Positions 1-6,414 of a stretch of 15,680 nucleotides of DNA are shown piece after piece. The position numbers and the translations under genes were made by a program. Below the pieces are notes generated by a model, which worked only from the letters and a program-made list of their open reading frames with translations, was not told the DNA's origin and made no database searches. The stretch is taken from contig USBT01000028.1 of the NCBI GenBank assembly GCA_900553025.1, positions 1 through 15,680 on the forward strand, given 5' to 3'. Numbering within the stretch: position 1 is the stretch's first letter; each line of letters starts with the position of its first letter. The stretch comes from an uncultured Eubacteriales bacterium (lineage in GTDB: Bacteria; Bacillota; Clostridia; Peptostreptococcales; Anaerovoracaceae).

Positions 1-1427
1 ACCTCAGGAAGACCTTTAATATTAGGACCCTTAATCGTTTCTAAATTCCTTCGCTCATCCAGCGGAAGTGGCTTGATTACCATATGGTCATCTTGAGTAA
101 ACTCTGTCGGAATCTCAACGGTCATATCACAAGATAAATTCTTTTTGTCAGGATTTTCGCGACCCAAAAGCTCTGGCAGGTTTCTAGGATCTATTATCTT
201 TCCAAATATCGCAGCAGCTGCTGCGGTTTCGGGTGAAGCCAAGTAAACCTTTGCGTCCTTGGTGCCTGAGCGACCTTCAAAATTTCTGTTGAAAGTTCTA
301 ACGCTTACACCCCCTGATTTTGGCGAGAATCCCATGCCAATACACGGTCCACATGCACATTCTAAAAATCTTGCGCCCGCTCCAAGTATATCCGTGAATC
401 CTCCATCATCAGATAGCATTGAAAGCACCTGTCTTGATCCTGGGGAAATTGAGAGGCTGACCTTGTCCGATATCTTTTCTCCCTTTAGTATTGCTGCAAC
501 CTTGAGCATATCGAGAATGCTGGAGTTTGTACATGAACCGATGCAGACCTGGTCGACAGCTATATTTTGTTCTTCAAGCTCTGACACCTTAACCACATTA
601 TCAGGGCTGTGTGGGCAGGCAATCATAGGCTCTAGCCTATCTAAATCTATGTCAATTATTTTATCGTAAACTGCATCCTCATCAGCGGAGAGCTCCCGAT
701 ACGATTCTTGCCTGTTTTGTGCCTTTAGAAATTCCTTGGTAATCTCATCTGATGGGAATATCGATGTTGTCGCGCCAAGCTCTGCACCCATATTTGTGAT
801 GGTTGCTCGCTCCGGCACGCTGAGTGTTTTGACTCCGCTTCCACCGTATTCGATGACGGCGCCGACTCCGCCTTTGACAGTCAAAACCCTGAGAACTTCA
901 AGAATCACGTCTTTCGCCGACACGAATGGGGACAATTTGCCTGTTAGATTCCCCTTGTAGATTTTTGGCATCGTTATGCAATATGGTCCGCCACCCATTG
1001 CAACCGCAACATCAAGACCGCCGGCACCCATTGCGAGCATTCCGATTCCACCTGCTGTCGGAGTGTGGCTGTCAGAGCCTATCAAGGTTTTGCCCGGAGC
1101 CGAGAATTGCTCGAGGTGAACCTGGTGACAGATTCCATTGCCGGGTTTTGAAAAGTATAATCCAAATTTCTCAGCGGCCGACTGTATGAATTGATGGTCA
1201 TCGGCATTCATAAAGCCTGACTGTAGTGTATTGTGGTCAATATATGCGACTGAGAGCTCCGTTTTGACTGAGGCAAGGCCCATGCTCTCGAATTCAAGGT
1301 ATGCCATGGTTCCAGTCGCGTCTTGCGTGAGAGTTTGGTCTATTTTGATTCCGATTTCCTGCCCATGCTTCAATTCGCCTTCGACAAGGTGTTCTTTTAA
1401 TATTTTTTCTGTAATTGTCAATCCCAT
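1..1427 (-). CDS. acn: Aconitate hydratase (aconitase), C-terminus cut by window edge
   Basis: Aconitase interconverts citrate and isocitrate using a cytoplasmic [4Fe-4S] cluster. 475 residues are visible and the frame stays open to the window edge. The sequence carries the cluster-ligand motifs IGSCTNS (Cys299) and CACGPCIG (Cys359 and Cys362), plus the substrate-site stretches GSDSHTP (about residues 117-123) and SPGSRQV. It resembles the roughly 640-residue bacterial/archaeal aconitase group, so the C-terminal swivel domain (about 165 residues) should lie to the left. Visible sequence ends in the linker before that domain. The start at 1427 is set by AAAGGA eight bases upstream. It lies 152 nt downstream of the GntR gene and shares the pathway of the Re-citrate synthase two genes upstream, which supports aconitase over the related isopropylmalate or homoaconitate isomerases. 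Its leader is unusually rich in repeats (see 1433-1540). Confidence 0.93.
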   Translation of the reverse strand, partial: MGLTITEKILKEHLVEGELKHGQEIGIKIDQTLTQDATGTMAYLEFESMGLASVKTELSVAYIDHNTLQSGFMNADDHQFIQSAAEKFGLYFSKPGNGICHQVHLEQFSAPGKTLIGSDSHTPTAGGIGMLAMGAGGLDVAVAMGGGPYCITMPKIYKGNLTGKLSPFVSAKDVILEVLRVLTVKGGVGAVIEYGGSGVKTLSVPERATITNMGAELGATTSIFPSDEITKEFLKAQNRQESYRELSADEDAVYDKIIDIDLDRLEPMIACPHSPDNVVKVSELEEQNIAVDQVCIGSCTNSSILDMLKVAAILKGEKISDKVSLSISPGSRQVLSMLSDDGGFTDILGAGARFLECACGPCIGMGFSPKSGGVSVRTFNRNFEGRSGTKDAKVYLASPETAAAAAIFGKIIDPRNLPELLGRENPDKKNLSCDMTVEIPTEFTQDDHMVIKPLPLDERRNLETIKGPNIKGLPE

Positions 1428-1432
1428 TAGTT

Positions 1433-1540
1433 GATTCCTTTCAAGAGTATTGATTCCTTTTAAGATATTAGTCTGACATTAGTCTAAATTGCCGATTTCT
1501 TTCAAGATACTTGATGCTGGTTTGAGATTAGTCTAAAATT
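1433..1540 (-). promoter_or_regulatory. Repeat-rich leader of the aconitase gene
   Basis: Two repeat types are visible. Type 1, read on the minus strand, is TCTTRAAAGRAATC; its plus-strand copies begin at 1433, 1452 and 1494. The copy nearest the gene supplies the ribosome site, and the next one is an almost identical spare. Type 2 is the odd-centred palindrome TTAGTCTRA, centred at 1472, 1483 and 1532. The first two centres are 11 bp apart, one helical turn, as expected for paired operators. A possible promoter is TTGAAA (1503-1498), 18 bp, TAATGT, which would place two type-2 elements on or beside the -10 box. The promoter is weak; the repeats are certain, and their regulatory role is inferred. 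Confidence 0.5.
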
Positions 1541-1579
1541 CTTATGCCTATCTAATGCCAAAATAATTGTAATCCAGCA

Positions 1580-2233
1580 TTAATCCCACTTGCTGATACC
1601 TCTTAGAATATTTTCTCGTGAATTTTCAAGATGCCTTTGTAGTTGTTTTCTTATCGCATCTTCATCGCGTGTCTTTAAGATATCAAAAAGCTCTCTATGT
1701 TCGTGTGTCGATTGATTTATCCTTTTTTTATCCCTGAGGGATGCAAGTCTAACCTTAAGAAGTTTTTTGTGCGTCTGCTCCAGTATTTGACTGTAAACAT
1801 TGCTTCCGCTTTCGCCGTACATGATAGTGTGGAATTTCGTATCAAGAAGCATTACCTTTTCATAGTCATTTTTTTGACTAAAAAACTCTTGCTGCTCCAC
1901 AATTTCCTCAAGCCTCTTAAGTCCTTCTTCAGTTAGATTATTTGCAAGCCCCTCTGCTATCTCAGGCTCCAGAAGTTTCTTAACGTTGAGCATGTCCTCA
2001 ACATCCTGCCTTGAAATTCCAATGACTTCCGAGCCGTTTGGGCTGTCCTTGATAAGCCTCTCCTGAGAAAGCCTCAAAAGTGCTTCGCGTATAGGAGTTC
2101 GACTTACGCCTAGTTCCTTGGAAAGACTTCCCTCCGTTATATATTCGCCTTTTTTGTACTTGCCATGCAGTATGTCATTCAGCAGAGCCTCATATACCTG
2201 ATTTGCGAGGGAAACAGTTTTGTACTCTATCAT
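1580..2233 (-). CDS. GntR-family (FadR/FCD type) transcriptional regulator
   Basis: 217-residue DNA-binding regulator, normal length for the family. An N-terminal winged helix-turn-helix (about residues 10-70) contains the classic SLSKELGVSRTPIREALLRL recognition segment. The C-terminal all-helical FCD domain (about 78-210) keeps the metal-binding set Asp131, His135, His179 and His201. Family members with this set bind a metal plus a small carboxylate such as citrate, lactate or acetate. Its start overlaps the stop of the Re-citrate synthase gene as ATGA, so the two are translationally coupled; GGGAGA lies just upstream of the start. The likely target is the perfect palindrome at 3724-3741, whose core TTGTATACAA matches the GntR-type GT-N2-AC pattern and overlaps the -10 box of its own operon. 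The inferred role is autoregulated, carboxylate-responsive control of the citrate operon. The ligand cannot be read from sequence. Confidence 0.92.
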   Translation of the reverse strand: MIEYKTVSLANQVYEALLNDILHGKYKKGEYITEGSLSKELGVSRTPIREALLRLSQERLIKDSPNGSEVIGISRQDVEDMLNVKKLLEPEIAEGLANNLTEEGLKRLEEIVEQQEFFSQKNDYEKVMLLDTKFHTIMYGESGSNVYSQILEQTHKKLLKVRLASLRDKKRINQSTHEHRELFDILKTRDEDAIRKQLQRHLENSRENILRGISKWD

Positions 2234-3618
2234 TTTCTCCCATCTCCCCTTTCTGCCATTTCCGCTAGTTTCTCAAAAATTTCATCATTTGAAAGCACAG
2301 TCGTTCGCTTGTCGGCATATAGCCTATCGACCCACTCCTTAAGCACTGCGACTATTTTGTGTTCCTTGCCAATGGGATAATCAACGCCTAGTCTCGACAA
2401 AATACTTTCGTGCTGGTTTAGCCAATATGCAATGCCAGCAGCTCCCGATGTTTTGCTTATCGTAACGCCAGGCTCTCTTCCCAAAATATTTTTCGTGTCG
2501 AATATATTGTAAATCTCCTCGTCCTTCATAAGACCGTCGGCGTGTATACCAGCTCTTGTTACATTGAAATTTTCGCCCACAAAGGGGGTCATCGGTGGAA
2601 TTTTGTAATTCATCTTAGTTCTAAAAAACTCAGCGATTTCGGTGATAACCTTGGTATCCATCCCGTCGGTAGATCCTCGAAGCGAGGCATATTCCATCAC
2701 CATAGCCTCTAGAGGAATATTCCCTGTTCGCTCGCCAATTCCAAGCAGTGAGCAGTTTACTGAAGAACATCCGTACATCCACGCCGTGCTTGCATTTACA
2801 ACTGCTTTATAAAAGTCATTGTGCCCATGCCATTCGAGCATTTCGCTAGGTACACCTGAGTAGTGCTGTAAGCCATAGATAATCCCTGGAACTGACCTAG
2901 GCAGCGCAACGCCTGGATATGGAACCCCATAGCCCATGGTATCGCACGCTCTTATCTTTATCGGCACGCCGGATTCGTTTGAAAGGTCCATTATTTTGTT
3001 GACAAAAGGCACTACAAAGCCATAAAAATCCGCTCTTGTCACATCCTCGAGGTGGCATCTTGGCACAACACCTGTGTCCAATGCATCGCTTATCGTCTTG
3101 AGATAATAATTCATGGCCTGCTTCCTGGTCTTACCCATCTTTTTGAAGATGTGGTAATCGCTGCAGCTGACCAAAATACCGGTTTCCTTGATTCCTAGTG
3201 ATTTTACGAGCTTAAAGTCTTCCTGGTTTGCCCTTATCCATGTCGTTACCTCTGGGAACTTTAAATCTAGCGAAAGACATTTTTCAACAGCCTCTCTGTC
3301 CTTCTTAGTATAAACAAAAAACTCGCTCTGGCGTATAAGTCCAAATGGTCCACCGAGCTTGCTCAGAAGCTTGAAGATTTCCACGATATCATCGCTATCG
3401 TAGGGTGCTCTTGACTGCATACCATCCCTAAAAGTCGTGTCCGTAATCCAAATATCATCCGGCATATTCATAGGGACTTTTCGATGGTTCCAGACAATCT
3501 TAGGAATTTCCTCGTAACTATACATATCTCTATATAATTTCGGCTCTTGGACATCCTGAAGCTCATAGCTATAGTCTTTTTGCTCCAAAAGATTTGTCTT
3601 AGATGAAATATCTAACAT
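2230..3618 (-). CDS. Re-type citrate synthase (DRE-TIM / isopropylmalate-synthase superfamily)
   Basis: 462 residues from the chosen start. It belongs to the HMGL-like TIM-barrel acyltransferases that condense acetyl-CoA with a 2-oxoacid. The metal-site motifs are ITDTTFRDGMQ (about 58-68) and HGHND (264-268); RAGIHADG lies further on. The length and the opening segment WITDTTFRDGMQSR fit the Re-citrate synthases first assigned in Clostridium kluyveri, which make citrate from oxaloacetate and are often annotated as isopropylmalate or homocitrate synthase. Neighbouring fumarase, malic enzyme and aconitase, with no leucine or lysine genes, support citrate formation. The ATG at 3618 has AAAGGAG at ideal spacing. 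The frame stays open to 3753, but that extension crosses the promoter (-10 at 3737-3742) and a duplicated leader, so it is not coding. Homocitrate synthase is the main alternative. Confidence 0.82.
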   Translation of the reverse strand: MLDISSKTNLLEQKDYSYELQDVQEPKLYRDMYSYEEIPKIVWNHRKVPMNMPDDIWITDTTFRDGMQSRAPYDSDDIVEIFKLLSKLGGPFGLIRQSEFFVYTKKDREAVEKCLSLDLKFPEVTTWIRANQEDFKLVKSLGIKETGILVSCSDYHIFKKMGKTRKQAMNYYLKTISDALDTGVVPRCHLEDVTRADFYGFVVPFVNKIMDLSNESGVPIKIRACDTMGYGVPYPGVALPRSVPGIIYGLQHYSGVPSEMLEWHGHNDFYKAVVNASTAWMYGCSSVNCSLLGIGERTGNIPLEAMVMEYASLRGSTDGMDTKVITEIAEFFRTKMNYKIPPMTPFVGENFNVTRAGIHADGLMKDEEIYNIFDTKNILGREPGVTISKTSGAAGIAYWLNQHESILSRLGVDYPIGKEHKIVAVLKEWVDRLYADKRTTVLSNDEIFEKLAEMAERGDGRK

Positions 3619-3621
3619 GGT

Positions 3622-3714
3622 CAACTCCTTTCGCTGCTCACATGGAAACATTGCAGTAGAAGAAAAAATAATTTGATAAAACAACTCTTTTCTCTGCTCA
3701 CATGGAAGCATTGC
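3622..3714 (-). repeat. Tandem 33-bp leader module (two copies, 60-bp period)
   Basis: Copies at 3622-3654 and 3682-3714 match at 30 of 33 positions. Each holds, on the minus strand, an ATG, the segment CCATGTGAGCAG and a purine-rich ribosome site (GAAAGGAG in the gene-proximal copy, GAAAAGAG in the distal one). The proximal copy drives translation of the Re-citrate synthase. The 60-bp period is a multiple of three, so the frame remains open through both copies and gives a spurious N-terminal extension with CEQRKEL twice. The copies lie in the 5' untranslated region downstream of the predicted start site near 3730. Confidence 0.85.
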
Positions 3715-3723
3715 CATGGTGAA

Positions 3724-3741
3724 ATACTTGTATACAAGTAT
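3724..3741. promoter_or_regulatory. Perfect 18-bp palindrome, likely GntR operator
   Basis: ATACTTGTATACAAGTAT reads identically on both strands. The central TTGTATACAA fits the GntR-family GT-N2-AC half-site arrangement. It overlaps five of the six bases of the -10 box and extends over the predicted transcription start, so a bound protein would block RNA polymerase. The regulator encoded at 1580-2233 in the same operon is the obvious candidate. No second copy of the full palindrome was seen in the window. Confidence 0.78.
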
Positions 3742-3766
3742 ACTCTCATCCATATGTCATTGTCAA
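3737..3766 (-). promoter_or_regulatory. Sigma-A promoter of the Re-citrate synthase-gntR operon
   Basis: TTGACA (3766-3761), 18 bp, TATACT (3742-3737) on the minus strand. The -35 box begins 4 nt after the fumarase stop codon. No terminator separates the two genes, so read-through from fumarase is also possible. The predicted start near 3730 leaves a leader of about 110 nt before the citrate synthase ATG. Confidence 0.85.
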
Positions 3767-3769
3767 GAG

Positions 3770-5140
3770 TTAACGCTTTATCATTTTAATAGGATCTAGG
3801 ATTTCATCAATTTCATCTTCACTCAGTAGGCCTAATTTTTTGATTGCTTCTCTAATGGTTAAATTATTTTTATATGCTAATTTTGCAACCTTTGCTGCCT
3901 TCTCATATCCGATATATGGATTTAAGGCTGTAACCAGCATCAGAGAATTTTCTAGGTAGTCATCTATTTTGTTATAATTAGGTGTAATCCCAACTGCGCA
4001 ATTATCGTTAAACGAACGAATAGCATCTGCCAGAAGTCCCACAGATTCAAGGAAGCTTGATATGATGAGAGGCATATATACGTTGAGTTCAAAGTTTCCT
4101 TGCGAGGCCGCAATAGATATAACGGAGTTATTCCCCATCACCTTAACGCATACCATGGTCAATGCTTCGCACTGAGTTGGGTTGACTTTTCCCGGCATAA
4201 TGGAGCTGCCAGGCTCATTTTCGGGTATATTGAGTTCTCCGATTCCACATCTTGGGCCTGAAGAAAGCAGTCTTATGTCATTAGCAATTTTCATCAGATT
4301 CGCAGCTAGAGCAGTCAGTGCTCCGTGCATGTTGACAAGTGCATCCTTTGAAGTAAGATCATGAAATTTATTATCCGATACTTTAAACTTTTCGCCCGTC
4401 AGCTCCGATAAGTTATTTACAACTATTTTGTCGAAATCCTTTGGTGCGTTCAAGCCAGTGCCTACTGCAGTACCGCCTATCCCAACTTCCCTGATATATT
4501 CAAAAGCGTCCTCAAGCATAAAAACATTATGTTCTAACATGGATCTCCAGCCACTAATTTCTTGGCCGAGTGTGATTGGAGTCGCATCTTGAAGGTGAGT
4601 CCTGCCGATTTTAATGACATCCTCATACTTTTTCTCTAATTCAAAGAATGTGTTTCGGAGTTTCGCTATGTTTGGCAAAAGATTATTTTGTATTTGCAAA
4701 ACAGCTGCTATGTGCATGGCTGTAGGGAAGGTGTCGTTTGAACTCTGGGACTTGTTGACGTCATCGTTAGGATGAAGTATTTCCTCACCCAAAATTTCAT
4801 TGCCTCTGTTTGCAATGACTTCATTGACATTCATATTCGTCTGTGTCCCGCTCCCAGTCTGAAAAATCACTAGCGGAAAATTATCATCCAATTTTCCTTC
4901 TAAAATCTCATCACAGACATCGGAGATGATTTTTCTTTTTGCATTCTCAATGGTGCCCAACTCAAAATTTGCATTGGCAGCAGCTTTTTTTAGGTATGCA
5001 TAAGCCTTTATAATCTCAATCGGCATTTTGTATTTGCCAATCTTAAAATTATTGATGCTTCGCTGGGTTTGTGCACCCCAGTATTTATCGGCTGGAACCC
5101 TAACCTCTCCCATCGTGTCCTTCTTGATTTTATATTCCAT
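3770..5140 (-). CDS. fumC: Class II fumarate hydratase
   Basis: 456 residues, typical of the iron-independent, homotetrameric class II fumarases that interconvert fumarate and malate in the cytoplasm. Conserved blocks appear in order: TGSGTQTNMN (95-104), NDDVNKSQSSND (125-136), GRTHLQDATP with the active-site His182, and the catalytic loop signature GSSIMPGKVNP (311-321). The related aspartase is less likely given the class II fumarase-like sequence throughout and the malic enzyme neighbour. The start at 5140 follows AAAGGA with 7-nt spacing; an upstream GTG at 5158 would add six residues but itself overlaps that ribosome site. The gene sits 30 nt after the malic enzyme, clearly in one operon, so together they connect fumarate, malate and pyruvate. 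Confidence 0.95.
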   Translation of the reverse strand: MEYKIKKDTMGEVRVPADKYWGAQTQRSINNFKIGKYKMPIEIIKAYAYLKKAAANANFELGTIENAKRKIISDVCDEILEGKLDDNFPLVIFQTGSGTQTNMNVNEVIANRGNEILGEEILHPNDDVNKSQSSNDTFPTAMHIAAVLQIQNNLLPNIAKLRNTFFELEKKYEDVIKIGRTHLQDATPITLGQEISGWRSMLEHNVFMLEDAFEYIREVGIGGTAVGTGLNAPKDFDKIVVNNLSELTGEKFKVSDNKFHDLTSKDALVNMHGALTALAANLMKIANDIRLLSSGPRCGIGELNIPENEPGSSIMPGKVNPTQCEALTMVCVKVMGNNSVISIAASQGNFELNVYMPLIISSFLESVGLLADAIRSFNDNCAVGITPNYNKIDDYLENSLMLVTALNPYIGYEKAAKVAKLAYKNNLTIREAIKKLGLLSEDEIDEILDPIKMIKR

Positions 5141-5170
5141 CAGAGTGTCCTTTCTCACTACAGTATATCT

Positions 5171-6331
5171 TTACTGCATTTTTACGCTGCACGCTTTAAT
5201 CGCGTTTACAATCTGCTCAACAACTCTTTTGTCAAAAACATCCGGAAGTACATAGTCAGCTCTTAGATCTTCTTCCTTTATGACGTTAGCAATGGCTCTT
5301 GCAGCGGCTTCCTTCATTTCCTCCGTAATCTGCGAAACCCTGCAATCAAGCGCGCCCCTGAATATCCCTGGAAACGCCAAAACATTATTTACTTGGTTTG
5401 GAAAATCGGAGCGTCCTGTGCCAACTACCGCTGCACCTGCTTCAATAGCCTCATCCGGCATGATTTCAGGCACAGGATTTGACATCACAAAAACAATCGG
5501 ATCCTCAGCCATAGATGCAATCATCTCTTTTGAGACAATCCCTGGCTTCGAAACCCCGATTAAAACATCCGCATTCTTAATTAGCTCATCCAGTTTACCC
5601 TTAATATTATTTTGATTAGTTAATTTCGCAATTTGCTCCTGCTCGCTGTTATTATACGGCGCTCCATCATATATAGCGCCCTTGCTACCGCACAAAATAA
5701 TATCTCCAAAATTGAATCTTAGTAGCATCCTTGCTATTGCAATGCCTGCTGAGCCTGCACCGCTTATAACAATTTTTAAATTGCCTGGTTTCTTACCTGT
5801 GAATCTCAAAGCGTTTAAAATCCCCGCAGAGGTTACAATTGCAGTTCCATGCTGGTCATCGTGAAAAACTGGAATGTCGCACTTTTCCTTAAGCCTTCGC
5901 TCAATGTTAAAGCATCTTGGTGCACTGATGTCTTCGAGATTTATGCCGCCAAAGCTCTTGGATATATTGTAAATCGTATCCACGATAACATCCTCATCAT
6001 TAGAATTTATACATATTGGAATTGCATCTATATCTGCAAAAGTCTTGAACAGCGCACACTTTCCCTCCATTACGGGCATTCCTGCGGACGGGCCTATATT
6101 GCCAAGTCCCAAAACAGCGCTTCCATCAGTTATGACGGCAACCAGATTACCCTTTCCCGTATATTCATACGCCAGATTTTCATCCCTTGCAATTTCAAGG
6201 CATGGCTCCGCAACTCCTGGCGTATATGCGATGGCAAGCTCTTCCCTATTCGTAATCTTAGCCTTGCTTTCGATGCTGAGTTTGCCCCTCCACTCGGCGT
6301 GCATTTTAAGTGCTTTTTCTTTTCTATTCAT
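5171..6331 (-). CDS. Malic enzyme (oxaloacetate-decarboxylating malate dehydrogenase)
   Basis: 386 residues, the size of compact bacterial malic enzymes lacking the phosphotransacetylase domain. It converts malate plus NAD(P)+ to pyruvate and CO2. Visible elements are YTPGVAEPC with catalytic Tyr36, GMPVMEGKCALFK with catalytic Lys91, the metal-site blocks NLEDI (131-135) and HDDQHGTA (157-164), and the Rossmann loop GAGSAGIA (191-198). After the second nucleotide-fold strand the usual acidic residue (DRKG or DSKG) is replaced by Gly215 in CGSKG, which may relax NAD preference. The ATG at 6331 is preferred because AAAGGAG and GGAAG lie just upstream; an in-frame ATG at 6385 would add 18 unlikely residues and run across that ribosome site. 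It is followed closely by fumarase. No convincing promoter was found between it and the ATPase gene. Confidence 0.94.
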   Translation of the reverse strand: MNRKEKALKMHAEWRGKLSIESKAKITNREELAIAYTPGVAEPCLEIARDENLAYEYTGKGNLVAVITDGSAVLGLGNIGPSAGMPVMEGKCALFKTFADIDAIPICINSNDEDVIVDTIYNISKSFGGINLEDISAPRCFNIERRLKEKCDIPVFHDDQHGTAIVTSAGILNALRFTGKKPGNLKIVISGAGSAGIAIARMLLRFNFGDIILCGSKGAIYDGAPYNNSEQEQIAKLTNQNNIKGKLDELIKNADVLIGVSKPGIVSKEMIASMAEDPIVFVMSNPVPEIMPDEAIEAGAAVVGTGRSDFPNQVNNVLAFPGIFRGALDCRVSQITEEMKEAAARAIANVIKEEDLRADYVLPDVFDKRVVEQIVNAIKACSVKMQ

Positions 6332-6365
6332 TTTACTTCCAAATCTCCTTTGTACAAAATAGATT

Positions 6366-6392
6366 TTCATGCTATGTATGTTCATGCTATGT
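6366..6392. repeat. Short direct repeat in the malic enzyme leader
   Basis: The 12-mer TTCATGCTATGT occurs at 6366-6377 and again at 6381-6392, a 15-bp period. It lies in the 83-nt gap between the ATPase stop and the malic enzyme start, upstream of the ribosome site. The gap also holds the 10-bp palindrome TTTGTACAAA (6349-6358), which touches the ribosome site. Function unknown. Confidence 0.6.
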
Positions 6393-6414
6393 CCATTGCT
6401 TACTGCTATGCTCG

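Noticed and set aside
259..1434. Several plus-strand open frames at the left edge
   Set aside because: They are antisense shadows of the aconitase gene, whose minus-strand frame carries all the family motifs.
3619..3753. 45-residue N-terminal extension of the citrate synthase
   Set aside because: It spans the -10 box and operator and is made of the duplicated leader; the ATG at 3618 has the best ribosome site and fits the family length.
6349..6358. TTTGTACAAA palindrome as a second GntR site
   Set aside because: It has no bases between GT and AC instead of two, is only 10 bp long and overlaps the malic enzyme ribosome site. It could be chance in AT-rich DNA.
6332..6385. Upstream ATG giving an 18-residue extension of malic enzyme
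   Set aside because: The extension includes the ribosome site and a direct repeat; homologous enzymes begin near MNRKEKAL.
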